Made by a program: the position numbers and the translations under genes
Shown: in pieces, positions 8,258-19,430 of the stretch
How the letters are laid out: the number at the start of each line of letters is the position of its first letter
Position numbering within the stretch: the stretch's first letter is position 1
Assembly (NCBI GenBank): GCA_024229515.1
Contig: JAAESI010000331.1
Location: 1 to 64,000, forward strand
Reading direction: 5' to 3'
From: Pseudomonadota bacterium
GTDB lineage: Bacteria; Myxococcota_A; UBA796; UBA9615
DNA length: 64,000 bases
The notes under the pieces: model-generated
What the model was told of the DNA's origin: nothing
The model's input: the letters and a program-made list of their open reading frames with translations, nothing else
The model's database searches: none

Positions 8258-8989
8258 CTAGCCGAGGGCGGCGGCGATGCGAGCGCGGGTCGAGGCGATC
8301 CCCTGCTCGACCGCCTGCTCCAGGTCATCGCCGAGCGCCAGGTGGGCGGTGATGATGGCGCTGAGGTGGCAGCCGGTGCCGTGCACGTGGGTGCCGTCGG
8401 CGATGCGGGGGGCCGAGAAGGTCCGGAGCTCGCCGCCGACGCAGAGCACGTCGTCGACGGTGTCACCCTCGCCGTGCCCCCCCGTGACGAGCGCGGCGCC
8501 AGCGCCGGCCTCGACCAGGGCCTGAGCCAGCTCGCCGGCGCTGCCGTCCCGGTCGGCCAACTGGCGCGCCTCCGGCAGGTTCGGAGTCACCAGGGCGGCG
8601 AACGGGAGGAGCTCCCGGTAGGCCTCGACCGCCCCGGGACCGGACAGGTCGGCGCCCGAGCTCGAACGGAGCACGGGGTCCACGACCAGCGGCATGGGGG
8701 CGGCGGCCCAGAACCTCGCCACCACACGCACGACGTCGGCGCTTCCGAGCATGCCGGTCTTGGCGGCCTTGGCCATCGGGTTGCGCACTAGGCCGCCGAG
8801 TTGGCGGACCACCATCTCCAAGGGGACCAGCTCCATGCTGACCACCCCATCCTCGGGGGTCTGGATCGTCTTCGCCGTGAGGACCATGTGGCCGCGCACC
8901 TTGCGGGTGGTGAAGGCGGCAAGATCGGCCTCGACGCCGGCGCCGCCGGAGGAGTCGGATCCAGCGATGCTGATGGCGCGGATTCTCAT
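8258..8989 (-). CDS. thiD: Hydroxymethylpyrimidine/phosphomethylpyrimidine kinase
   Basis: Phosphorylates HMP and HMP-phosphate to HMP diphosphate in thiamine synthesis, in the cytosol. The ribokinase-like ThiD pattern is clear: ISIAGSDSSGGAGVEADL at the N-terminus, the ALTAQNT-equivalent VLTAKTIQTPEDGV, KTGML, VVDPVLRSSSG, LVTPNLPEA, ALVTGGHGEGDTVDD and the anion-hole and catalytic region HGTGCHLSA, where the Cys is the usual ThiD cysteine. At 243 residues it is slightly shorter than typical (about 260). It is followed 11 bp later by the YjbR-type gene. No other thiamine gene is in the window. The TTTC motif reads KTIQ rather than the common QNT, a small variation. Confidence 0.92.
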   Translation of the reverse strand: MRIRAISIAGSDSSGGAGVEADLAAFTTRKVRGHMVLTAKTIQTPEDGVVSMELVPLEMVVRQLGGLVRNPMAKAAKTGMLGSADVVRVVARFWAAAPMPLVVDPVLRSSSGADLSGPGAVEAYRELLPFAALVTPNLPEARQLADRDGSAGELAQALVEAGAGAALVTGGHGEGDTVDDVLCVGGELRTFSAPRIADGTHVHGTGCHLSAIITAHLALGDDLEQAVEQGIASTRARIAAALG

Positions 8990-9007
8990 GGCGGGGAGCC
9001 TACCCGC

Positions 9008-9988
9008 TCAGAGCTCGCGGACTTCCTCGCGCTCGGCGTAGACGCAGGAGGCCTCGTCGCCGCGCTCCTCGTCGAACTCGCCGCCCTGGTGGTCGACCAG
9101 CCACCACGTCTGGGCGAAGGTCGCGTCCCAGCACTCGCTGGCGGCGACCTCGGATCCGAGCAGCGAGCCGCCGCTCATCCGAAGGTCGGCCCGACCGGCG
9201 CCGCCGTGCTGCCACCGCACCCGGGTCGCGGAGGTCTCGCGCAGGCCGTCACCGCCGCCGAGGAAATCGGACGTGGTCGCGTACTCGAGCACGCCCCCCT
9301 CGTCGGGCACGTGGTGGAAGAAGTAGGAGAAGCGGGTGCGCTGGCCGGTCTCGTCGAGCCAGTCGTGGAAGACCACGCTCAGCGTGACCTCCCCGCCATC
9401 GCGGGCGTGGTCGACGCACATCAGCCCGCCGTAGTCGCCGCCGTCGCGGGAGGCGCTGAGGTCGGCGTCCCAGCAGAAGCTCCCCTCCCCGCCCCGCAGC
9501 ACCGTCTTGGCGCCCCGGGTGAAGTCGCCCCCCATCAGCTCGGACCAGGCCTCGCCGTCGTCGGAGACCTCGAGCGAGTACAGGAACGTGTCGGGGGCAT
9601 CGGCGGAGCGCTCGACCACGAGCCGATACCAGCCCCCCGCGGCGTCGTCTTCGAGCGGCCCCCAGATGCGGCGGTCGCGGCTGCGGGTCGTGATCGGCTG
9701 GTCCATGACCCACTCCAGCGACACCAGGAAGCTGAAGACGAACTGGTTCACCCACCGCGCCGTCTCGCGGGCCTGCGGGGGGATCACGGCGGGGGTGTCT
9801 TCGTCGCCCCGCTCCTCGTCGTCGACCAGGGTGCCATCCTCGGCCCGCGAGCCGGGGTGCTCGGTGCGCACATCGTCGTTCGAGGGCACCGCGCGGAGGA
9901 ACAGGGCGTCCTCCTCGAACAGCTCGTTGGACAGATCGCAGCCGCCCAGGACGGCCGCCGCGAGGAGGGTCAGGAAGAGGTGCCTCAT
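9008..9988 (-). CDS. Lipoprotein, last gene of the caspase operon
   Basis: A 326-residue protein with lipoprotein signal MRHLFLTLLAAAVLGGC. The mature region is acidic at first, then forms a soluble domain rich in Trp and Asp with no recognisable motif. Four or more cysteines (CWDAD, MCVDH, ECWDA, CVYAE) could form disulfides in the periplasm. Its ATG overlaps the stop of the caspase-fold gene by 4 bp (ATGA), so translation is probably coupled and the two proteins likely act together at the envelope. The function cannot be named. Confidence 0.75.
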   Translation of the reverse strand: MRHLFLTLLAAAVLGGCDLSNELFEEDALFLRAVPSNDDVRTEHPGSRAEDGTLVDDEERGDEDTPAVIPPQARETARWVNQFVFSFLVSLEWVMDQPITTRSRDRRIWGPLEDDAAGGWYRLVVERSADAPDTFLYSLEVSDDGEAWSELMGGDFTRGAKTVLRGGEGSFCWDADLSASRDGGDYGGLMCVDHARDGGEVTLSVVFHDWLDETGQRTRFSYFFHHVPDEGGVLEYATTSDFLGGGDGLRETSATRVRWQHGGAGRADLRMSGGSLLGSEVAASECWDATFAQTWWLVDHQGGEFDEERGDEASCVYAEREEVREL

Positions 9989-11583
9989 AGTGCGATTCCC
10001 ATGCTCAAGATGCCTTCAAAGTAGCCCAGCGCCTGCTGCTCGTCGCCGTCGACGTACAGCATCAGGTGGGTGCGGGCCTCCAGCCCGATGCGGAAGCGGC
10101 GGTCTGGTGCGACGACGAGGCCGCCGGCGAGGCCGGGGGCCGCCATGACGTAGTCCTGGGGCGCCTGGATGAGCGGCGCCTCGAACGATCGATGGAGCCA
10201 GATCAGCCCCACCCGGGCCCCGACGAACGGACGCAGCGAGCGAGCGCCGGGGATGCGGGGCGACAGGAACGTGCCGACGCCGCCGTGGACCTCGGTCACC
10301 CGCGCGGACACGTCCGCGAACGGCTCGTGCTGGATGGAGCCCGCCATCACGTCCAGCCGGATCGAGAGCACCGGGCCGAGGAAGCCGCGGAAGTCGGCCT
10401 CGACCCCGACCATCGGGAGCGTCGGGATGAGGGACTTGCGGATCTCGGAGTCGAAGAAGCTCTGGATGCCGAACCGGCCCTGGATCGCGATCTCGCGCCC
10501 CGCGGCCCACCGGCGGGCCCGAAGCACCGCGCCCTTGGTGGAGTCCTCCGAGTACGGCAGCGCGGCCATGCGGTCGGCCTGCACGTCGCCTTCGTCGCCC
10601 GCTTCCAGGGCGAGGACCTGCTCGTACAGCGCGTCCGGCTCGCGCTTCTGCACCCGCCAGGTGCCGGCCTCGACCATGACCCGCACGGGCCGGCCGGGGG
10701 TGACCTGGACCTCGGCCACGAAGCGCTGATCGTCGTCGTCGAAGATGAGGAAGCGGCCCCCGTCGGCGCCGTCGAACCGGAGCGCCGCGCCGCGGGCCTC
10801 CAGCTGGGTGATGACGACGTCGCCCGAGCCGCTCAGGTCGTAGTCGTAGCCGGGGTGCTGGGTGCCCGCGCGGGTGGCCGCGGTGTGGGCGACGGTGCGG
10901 TGGTAGACGTAGCGGTAGGCCTCATCGAGGGTGACGGCCCCGTCCCCGCTGGCGTCCGCGGCGCCCCGCAGGCCCGACAGCAGGTAGTGGGTGAAGTAGC
11001 TGCCGCCGACCTCGTCGCTCTCCTGGGACAGCTCGTCGGCGGCGGAGCTGGTGATGACGACCTCGCCGGAGGCGTCCACTTCGGCGTTGGCGTCGAGGAA
11101 GCTGGGGGCTCGCCGGGCGCCCTTGGAGCGGTTGGCGCCGCCGGCGTAGCAGCTGTCGATGAAGAGCAGCCGCACGTCGGCCCCGGTCGCTTCGAGGGAA
11201 GCGCGGAGGTCGGCGAAGAGCACCGTCTGGCGACCGAGCTGGATAGCATCCGGATCGGCGTGGCCGGAGAAGTAGAAGAAGACCGTGGTGTGGCCGTCGC
11301 CGGTCGCTTCGGCCTCCGCGATGCGCTCCCCGAGGCGGGCCATGGCGCCGTCGAAGCCGGCCCGGGTGGGGCTGCGGAGCAGGAGGATGTTGTCCGCGGG
11401 CACGCTGCCGAGGCCGCTGAGCACGTCGACCACACGCTCGGCGTCGGTCTCGGCGAAGTAGAGGGGACCGGAGCCCCGCCCGCCTTCGTTGGCGCCGACC
11501 ACCAACGCGAACCGCTCCCCCGCCTGCGCCGTCGTGGGGACGGCGAGGAGCAGCAGGAGCAGCGGCAGGGCGGCGTGTCGCAA
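9985..11583 (-). CDS. Secreted caspase-fold (C14) protein with C-terminal barrel-like domain
   Basis: A 532-residue protein. Signal peptide residues 1-21 (ending AQAG) is followed by a caspase/metacaspase domain: FALVVGANEG at 25-34, catalytic His108 in VFFYFSGHAD and catalytic Cys145 in LLFIDSCYAGG, with VVITSSAADELSQE and GSYFTHYLLSGL completing the p20-like fold. A linker with an EF-like DASGDGAVTLDEAY segment follows. From about residue 350 alternating hydrophobic strands to the terminal IAL suggest an outer-membrane or periplasmic beta-barrel-like domain. It is the third gene of a four-gene operon headed by an ECF sigma factor. The target of any cleavage is unknown. A signalling or death-like role is inference. 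Confidence 0.85.
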   Translation of the reverse strand: MRHAALPLLLLLLAVPTTAQAGERFALVVGANEGGRGSGPLYFAETDAERVVDVLSGLGSVPADNILLLRSPTRAGFDGAMARLGERIAEAEATGDGHTTVFFYFSGHADPDAIQLGRQTVLFADLRASLEATGADVRLLFIDSCYAGGANRSKGARRAPSFLDANAEVDASGEVVITSSAADELSQESDEVGGSYFTHYLLSGLRGAADASGDGAVTLDEAYRYVYHRTVAHTAATRAGTQHPGYDYDLSGSGDVVITQLEARGAALRFDGADGGRFLIFDDDDQRFVAEVQVTPGRPVRVMVEAGTWRVQKREPDALYEQVLALEAGDEGDVQADRMAALPYSEDSTKGAVLRARRWAAGREIAIQGRFGIQSFFDSEIRKSLIPTLPMVGVEADFRGFLGPVLSIRLDVMAGSIQHEPFADVSARVTEVHGGVGTFLSPRIPGARSLRPFVGARVGLIWLHRSFEAPLIQAPQDYVMAAPGLAGGLVVAPDRRFRIGLEARTHLMLYVDGDEQQALGYFEGILSMGIAL

Positions 11584-11589
11584 GCGGGC

Positions 11590-12462
11590 TCAGTCTCCCT
11601 TCTCGACGTGGAAGACGCTGACCTGGGGGGCGAGGCCGGCGGCGGTCCAGTCCTCGGCGAGTACGCCGCGGCTGCCGGCGTCCTGGACGACGTCGTGCAC
11701 GGCGCGCTCGAGGTCTTCGACCAGCAGCGGCTCGTCGGACAGGAAGGCGAGGAAGACCTCGGGGCCGGGGGCGGCGTCGAGCTCCAGGCTGTCGGGCAGG
11801 GGCACGCCGTTGCCGGGGGCGAAGGCGGCGGACTGCTCGCCTCCGACGGGGAGGTAGCGGCTGACCGTGCCGGTGCCGTCGACGCCCAGGAGCGCGAGGT
11901 AGCCGTGAGGGGTCGAGACGCGGAACTGCACCCGGTCGCCTGCGACGAGGCGGGCGCCGGCGTCGATGCGCTCGGCGTGGCCTTCGACGAGCACGAAGCC
12001 CTGGAGGGTGTCGGACGACTTGTACCGGTTGGGGGCGGGGGTCGGATCGACGGGGGGCTGCGGGGCGAACAAGAACACCAGGGCGAGGATGGCGGCGGCG
12101 CCGGCGGTGCCCAACCAGAGCGCCTTGCTCCAGGACCGGCGGGGGAGCAGATCGAAGTCGGGGACGGCGTCGGGGCGGCCGGACTCGGGCAGCGCGGCGG
12201 CGCGGGCCAGGAGCGCGGCGCCGACGGCGTCCCAGGGGCGGGCGGCCTCGAACGCGGCGTCATCGGCGCAGAGGGCCTCGACGCGGGCGGCGAGATCGGG
12301 GTCTTCGCGAAGGGCCTCGCCGACAGCGCGGGCTTCGGCGGCGGCCAGATCGCCCGCGATGTAGCGCTCCAGGGTCCACGGCGTGGGGGCGCCGGGCGGC
12401 GGGTCGGGGCGGGTGAGCATGCGTTCGAGTGCGTCCATGGTCTCGTCGTCCAAAGTGGTCAT
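11590..12462 (-). CDS. Membrane anti-sigma-like protein with DUF4384-like periplasmic domain
   Basis: A 290-residue single-pass membrane protein. The cytoplasmic part (1-110) has the LERYIAGDLAAAEARAVGEAL pattern seen in anti-sigma N-termini but lacks the zinc-finger HxxxCxxC. A transmembrane helix covers about 114-133. The periplasmic part resembles DUF4384: LVAGDRVQFRVSTPHGYLALL then GTVSRYLP and an aspartyl C-terminus. DUF4384 often accompanies caspase-fold proteins, which fits the next gene. It overlaps the sigma gene by 4 bp, so it is probably the membrane-bound regulator of that sigma factor. Confidence 0.75.
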   Translation of the reverse strand: MTTLDDETMDALERMLTRPDPPPGAPTPWTLERYIAGDLAAAEARAVGEALREDPDLAARVEALCADDAAFEAARPWDAVGAALLARAAALPESGRPDAVPDFDLLPRRSWSKALWLGTAGAAAILALVFLFAPQPPVDPTPAPNRYKSSDTLQGFVLVEGHAERIDAGARLVAGDRVQFRVSTPHGYLALLGVDGTGTVSRYLPVGGEQSAAFAPGNGVPLPDSLELDAAPGPEVFLAFLSDEPLLVEDLERAVHDVVQDAGSRGVLAEDWTAAGLAPQVSVFHVEKGD

Positions 12463-12998
12463 TGTTCGGCCCGGATGGCTCGGATGATTTGGGATTCGAA
12501 GCCGCTGCGGAGCTGCTTGCGGGCGCGGTCGACGAAGACGCGGAGCCGCTTGCGCACGGTCGGCACGGACAGACCGACCTCCACGGCGATCTCCTGCTGG
12601 GTCATCTCGTCGAACCAGTAGAGGATGGCGAGCCGCTGCAGATCGGGGTCCATGCCGTCCATCACGGCGCGCACGATGTCGAGGAGTTCGACCTGGCCGT
12701 GGGCCGAGGGGCCGGTGCCCGCTCCGGGGCGTTCGGCCTGGCGTTGATCAAGCTTGGCGCGGCGGCCCTGGCGGTCGCGGATGACGTTGAGGCAGTGGTT
12801 GGTGGCGATGCGCGACAGCCACGTCAGGCGGGAGGCGGTGCCGTCCCAGCTGTCCCACGACCGGATGGCGCGCGCGAACACCTCCTGGGTCGCGTCCCAC
12901 GCTTCTTCGTCATCGCGAAGAATGCGCCGGCAGCGGCGATGAATGAGGGCGCCGTACTGGTGGTACAGCCGCGCCGCCTGGACGTCCGTCGGTGGCAA
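12459..12998 (-). CDS. ECF-type RNA polymerase sigma factor
   Basis: A 179-residue protein with sigma region 2 (ALIHRRCRRILRDDEEAWDATQEVFARA, then RLTWLSRIATNHCLNVIRD) and region 4 (LQRLAILYWFDEMTQQEIAVEV, VPTVRKRLRVFVDRARKQL). It lacks regions 1 and 3, so it is an ECF factor. The start is TTG 12996-12998 with a GGAGGAG stretch just upstream. It heads a four-gene minus-strand operon with the anti-sigma-like, caspase-fold and lipoprotein genes, whose envelope-facing products suggest an extracytoplasmic stress or contact signal. It lies 78 bp downstream of the second ECF module and could be transcribed from it. Confidence 0.92.
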   Translation of the reverse strand: MPPTDVQAARLYHQYGALIHRRCRRILRDDEEAWDATQEVFARAIRSWDSWDGTASRLTWLSRIATNHCLNVIRDRQGRRAKLDQRQAERPGAGTGPSAHGQVELLDIVRAVMDGMDPDLQRLAILYWFDEMTQQEIAVEVGLSVPTVRKRLRVFVDRARKQLRSGFESQIIRAIRAEQ

Positions 12999-13076
12999 TC
13001 GCTCCTCCAGGGAAAGGATCCATCAGGACAGACCCGCGAGGCGCGAGGAGTGGAAAAGAAAACTGCGGGCGGGCCG

Positions 13077-13640
13077 CTAGTACGCGTTGATCGACGCCTC
13101 GTCGCTGGCTTCCAGGTCCACTTCGAACCGGCCTTCCAGCTCCAGCGCCTCCACCGCGTTCGGCGTCGTCAGCAGCACCTTCTCGCCGGCGGGGAGGTCG
13201 TATTGCACCCTCCCCTTGCGCTGGTGCACGTTCAGCCGAGCTTCCTCGTCGACCGTCCACTCCAACTCGGCCGAGTCCTTCAGCATCGCCCGCCCCTTGT
13301 CGGCGAAGTCGACCTCGTCGGGGACGACGCATTGGACCGCCTCCGGCGCCGCCACCGGGCTGCCCGACAGCACCGCCATCGGGGTCACCCCCTCGACGTC
13401 GACCGCCACCGGCTCCACCGCCGTCGGGGGCGGAGCGGCCTCGGGCACGAACAGGATCGTGACGCCGACCAACAGCAGGGCGGCCACGGCGGCGTACACG
13501 CTCCACGGCGGCGCGCCTCCCGACCCTCCGGCGTCCCCGGGGCCGGCCTCATCGACCGCATCGAGGACCCGGTCGGCGAAGCCGCTCGGCACCTCGGGGT
13601 CATCCCACGCATCCAGCAGTTCGCGGTCGAAGTCAGGCAT
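13077..13640 (-). CDS. Membrane-anchored anti-sigma/FecR-like protein
   Basis: A 187-residue protein. A short cytoplasmic N-terminus (MPDFDRELLDAWDDPEVPSG) is followed by one transmembrane helix at about 48-65 and a periplasmic region with a FecR-like feel (beta-rich, KGRVQYDLPAGEKVLLTTPNA). No zinc-binding motif. The start overlaps the end of the sigma gene by 8 bp, so translation is coupled and it is most likely the cognate anti-sigma factor. The ATG at 13638-13640 was chosen because the frame further upstream is only antisense-like sequence inside the sigma gene. Confidence 0.7.
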   Translation of the reverse strand: MPDFDRELLDAWDDPEVPSGFADRVLDAVDEAGPGDAGGSGGAPPWSVYAAVAALLLVGVTILFVPEAAPPPTAVEPVAVDVEGVTPMAVLSGSPVAAPEAVQCVVPDEVDFADKGRAMLKDSAELEWTVDEEARLNVHQRKGRVQYDLPAGEKVLLTTPNAVEALELEGRFEVDLEASDEASINAY

Positions 13641-14226
13641 CGAACCCCCGCTCCTGCAGCGCCGTTCGCAAGGGTCGGCGCGCTCGGTTGAGCCGCGACT
13701 TGACCGTGCCCGCGTCGCACTCGAGGGCGTGGGCGATCTCGTCGTAGCTGAGGTGGTGGTACTCGCGGAGCAGGAACGCTGCCCGGAAGGGGGGCGCCAG
13801 CTCCGCCGCGGACTCCCGCAGCGCCCGCCCCAGTTCCCGGCGGCGGGCTCCGTCGTCGGTGCGCGTCGGCGCCTCCAGCGGCACCACCGAGGCATCCACC
13901 AGCAGCGCGTCCTTCCGCTTCCGCAGGTGGTCGATCGTCACGCGCGTGGCGATCGTGAGGATCCAGCTGCTCAGCTTCGCGGCGCCGTCTCGGTCGAACC
14001 GCGGCAGCGCCTTGAACACCCGCAGGAACGTCTCCTGGGCGAGGTCCTCAACGCAGTCCCGCTCCGGCACGACCATGCGGCCGACCAGCGCGAAGACCGG
14101 CCGCTCGTACCGCTGAACCAGCGCCCGGCAGCCGTCCCGGTCGCCCCGCCGGGCCCGCTCCAACGTCACCTCGTCCAGCTCGGCGTAGGCCGGCGGCATC
14201 GGGCGTGGGGCGGGCGAGAGCGACAT
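13633..14226 (-). CDS. ECF-type RNA polymerase sigma factor (second module)
   Basis: A 197-residue protein with region 2 (ALVQRYERPVFALVGRMV, CVEDLAQETFLRVFKALPRF, LSSWILTIATRVTIDHLRKRK) and region 4 (LPP-like ELAPPFRAAFLLREYHHLSYDEIAHAL, GTVKSRLNRARRPLRTAL). It is a classical RpoE-like ECF factor. The ATG 14224-14226 is favoured over the TTG at 14247, which would overlap the upstream gene. Gene order VWA protein, small membrane protein, sigma, anti-sigma suggests one transcript. The sequence differs clearly from the 12459-12998 factor, so the two modules are not a recent duplication. Confidence 0.92.
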   Translation of the reverse strand: MSLSPAPRPMPPAYAELDEVTLERARRGDRDGCRALVQRYERPVFALVGRMVVPERDCVEDLAQETFLRVFKALPRFDRDGAAKLSSWILTIATRVTIDHLRKRKDALLVDASVVPLEAPTRTDDGARRRELGRALRESAAELAPPFRAAFLLREYHHLSYDEIAHALECDAGTVKSRLNRARRPLRTALQERGFDA

Positions 14227-14236
14227 CACCGGTGCA

Positions 14237-14545
14237 TTACACGTCAACGTGGGCCGTTTGTTCCCGCGCCAGCCGCATTACCGCCAATTCGGCTTCCACC
14301 GCGATGCGCGCAGCCATCTCTTCCTCCGGATCGGGCAGCGCCCGAGTCCCCCGAAGGGCCTCGAGCGCTCGGGTCAGCAGCACCCCCAAACAGAAGCTCA
14401 GGGCGGCCAGCGCCCAGGGCACCCACAGCGGCGCGACCCACTGCAGCTCCAGGCTCAAGAGCACGCAGGCCGCCAGCACCGCGACCGTCACGGCCGCCAG
14501 CCCCAGCACGACCAGGAGCGACTCCAGGGTCAGGGGTGTGCGCAT
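14237..14545 (-). CDS. Small two-helix membrane protein
   Basis: A 102-residue protein with two transmembrane helices (about residues 8-31 and 38-60) and a charged cytoplasmic tail with Glu-rich helix (EEEMAARIAVEAELAVMRL). Its ATG overlaps the stop codon of the VWA gene (TGATG), so the two are translationally coupled. Its stop lies 10 bp before the sigma ATG. No family recognised. Position suggests an accessory membrane component of the VWA and ECF module. Confidence 0.7.
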   Translation of the reverse strand: MRTPLTLESLLVVLGLAAVTVAVLAACVLLSLELQWVAPLWVPWALAALSFCLGVLLTRALEALRGTRALPDPEEEMAARIAVEAELAVMRLAREQTAHVDV

Positions 14546-15987
14546 CAGTAGCCGACGTGCTCGTCGAGGAGTTCGGCGGTGTTCCAGCGGCCTTCGGCCT
14601 TCACGCCGCGCCGGACCTCGAGGTTGCAGGCCGCCGTGTTGTTGACCATCGCCCGCAGTTCCTCACCGGTCCACTGCTCCAACCCCTCGAGCGTCTTGGT
14701 GACCTCGTCGAGTTCGACCTCGAGCTCTTCGAGCCCGGTCAGTTCGTGCACCTCGGTCAGGTCGGCCAAGGCCAGCTTCAGCGTCGACTCGGCTCCCTCC
14801 TTGTCCCTTTCCGCAGCCATCTCCATCGCCGCAGAGCGCGCGTCCGAAGCGGCGATGGCGGCGAAGTAGCCCGCCGACTCGGGGTCCAACGACGCCTTCA
14901 CCACGCTCGGGTCGGCCGACCGGCCCAGGTGCAGCGCCGCCGGCGGGGACGAGCCCGCGTCCGCGATCAGCCGCGCCGAGATCACGTCACGGGCGGGGCC
15001 CGGCCCCACCGACAGGGGGACCAGCACGCGACGGCGATCCTCCGCGCTGAGGGATCCCAGCTCGAGCCGCACGGTTCCGTCCGGGTCGGGCTCGCTGGCA
15101 CCGTCCACGGCGCCGATGCGAACGCCCGCGGCGGGCACGAGCTCCAGGACCACGTTGCGGGCGACGACGCCGCGCATGCGCACGATGGCGCCGGGTCCGG
15201 GGCTGAAGAGGTGGCTGCCGGTGCCCCGCTCGGCGAGCAGGTTCAGCAGCGGCGCGTCGTACGCTCCACCCAAGCCGACGGTGGTCGAGGCGATGGTGTG
15301 CGCCGTCCGGGCCGTCGCGACGATCGCGGCCAGCCCCTCGGGAGCGGAGATGCCCTCGTTGGCGTGGCCGTCCGAGAACAGCACCACGCGCCGGTCGTGG
15401 GTCGTGGGCGCCTCCTCCAGGAGCTGGTACGCGACGTCCAGGCCGCAGCTCATGCAGGTCCCGCCCAGCGGGGTCAGCTGCTCCACCGCGGCCGAGGCGG
15501 GGATGCGCGCCTCCCCCAGCCGGGACGGCTCCAACACGGTGTGGGCCGCCGATTCGAACGAGACGATCGAGAGCAGGTCGTCGTCGCCGAGCCGCTCCAC
15601 GAGCCGCGCGGCGCCGGCCCGGGCGTCCTCGATCTTGGTCCCCGCCATGCTCCCGCTGACGTCGACCACGATCGCCAACGCGACGGGCCGCTGGACCGCA
15701 TCGCCGACCGCATCGTCGGCCTGGATTCCGATCATCGACCGGCTGTCGGACTCCTCCAGACCGAGCACGGAGCGCTCCGCCCGCACCGTCATCGTCAACG
15801 GCCCCACCTGCGCGGTCGGAGCCGTCGGAACGGGGATGCGCGTCGAGGCGGGGAGCAAGACAGCGGAGCCAGCCCCCAACGCAGGGGCTGCGCCCACCAC
15901 GGGCGGGTCGCCCAGGAGGGCAACGGCGGCCACGGCGCTGGCGGCGACGAGGGTGACGGACAAGAGGGTCAAGGGACGATCGAGCAT
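14545..15987 (-). CDS. Exported von Willebrand factor type A domain protein
   Basis: A 480-residue protein starting MLDRPLTLLSVTL with an N-terminal hydrophobic signal or anchor (about 5-25). A VWA domain follows, with the MIDAS motif DVSGS at 109-113, TCMSCG near the Thr position and VVLFSDGHANEGI for the distal Asp. The remainder is beta-rich (IGAVDGASEPDPDGTVRLEL) and ends in a helical region with acid-rich repeats. VWA domains bind partners through a metal ion. It is the first gene of the second ECF module and faces a divergent lipoprotein gene. The frame is open 19 codons further upstream, but the ATG before the signal is the better start. Confidence 0.85.
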   Translation of the reverse strand: MLDRPLTLLSVTLVAASAVAAVALLGDPPVVGAAPALGAGSAVLLPASTRIPVPTAPTAQVGPLTMTVRAERSVLGLEESDSRSMIGIQADDAVGDAVQRPVALAIVVDVSGSMAGTKIEDARAGAARLVERLGDDDLLSIVSFESAAHTVLEPSRLGEARIPASAAVEQLTPLGGTCMSCGLDVAYQLLEEAPTTHDRRVVLFSDGHANEGISAPEGLAAIVATARTAHTIASTTVGLGGAYDAPLLNLLAERGTGSHLFSPGPGAIVRMRGVVARNVVLELVPAAGVRIGAVDGASEPDPDGTVRLELGSLSAEDRRRVLVPLSVGPGPARDVISARLIADAGSSPPAALHLGRSADPSVVKASLDPESAGYFAAIAASDARSAAMEMAAERDKEGAESTLKLALADLTEVHELTGLEELEVELDEVTKTLEGLEQWTGEELRAMVNNTAACNLEVRRGVKAEGRWNTAELLDEHVGY

Positions 15988-16063
15988 CGGTTCTCCAGCA
16001 GAGCGTTTGCGTGTTCCACGGGGCCCGACCCAAAAGGTTCCCAACCGGTACGATTTCGCCCTC

Positions 16064-16069
16064 GGAGGT
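16064..16069 (+). promoter_or_regulatory. Shine-Dalgarno GGAGGT of the 16077 lipoprotein
   Basis: GGAGG ends 8 nt before ATG 16077. A second in-frame ATG at 16071 is only 2 nt away from the site and too close, so 16077 is the likely start. Confidence 0.6.
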
Positions 16070-16076
16070 GATGACG

Positions 16077-16472
16077 ATGTCCTGGAAGACCGCCCTTGGG
16101 CTCCTCGGTTTGCTGCTCGTGCTGAGCGCGTGCAGCCCGTCCCGCAGCAGCAGCGACGACGACGACGACGACGACAGCAACGACAACTGGACGCTCGACA
16201 TCGTCAACGACAGCGGCATCACCCTCGCGATCGCGTTCCACCGCCCCTGCCCGTCGGAGGATCCCGAGGACTGGAACGAGATCCCGCTGCCCGCCGGCGG
16301 CATCGCCTCGGGCGACAACCACCGCGTCTCGCTCCCGACCCCGTCCTGCTACGCGCTGTCCGCCGAGGACGCCGATGGCGCGTGCTTCGTCCAGGGCACC
16401 ACCGGCTCCCTGCAGCTGGGCGATCAGACGACCTGGACCATCACCGACGTGGACCTGACCTGCGCCGGGTGA
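16077..16472 (+). CDS. Small Asp-linker lipoprotein
   Basis: A 131-residue protein beginning MSWKTALGLLGLLLVLSAC, a lipoprotein signal with lipobox LSAC. After the Cys comes a Ser run and DDDDDDD, then a compact domain (WTLDIVNDSGITLAIAF) with four cysteines (PCPSE, SCYAL, ACFVQ, LTCAG) that probably pair as two disulfides. No known family. The ATG at 16077 was chosen from the spacing of GGAGGT. It is divergent from the VWA gene, about 90 bp between starts. Confidence 0.75.
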   Translation: MSWKTALGLLGLLLVLSACSPSRSSSDDDDDDDSNDNWTLDIVNDSGITLAIAFHRPCPSEDPEDWNEIPLPAGGIASGDNHRVSLPTPSCYALSAEDADGACFVQGTTGSLQLGDQTTWTITDVDLTCAG

Positions 16473-16508
16473 TCCCCCGCCCGCCCCTCTGAGCCCGCTC
16501 CGTTCATA

Positions 16509-19379
<2,871 letters not shown>

Positions 19380-19430
19380 GCACGGGCGTGCCCGGGATTG
19401 GGTAGGCTCCGCACGGGAGAGGACTGCGCC

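Noticed and set aside
13641..13895. Upstream extension of the anti-sigma gene
   Set aside because: The sequence there is coding for the sigma factor in another frame; the ATG at 13640 begins the plausible protein.
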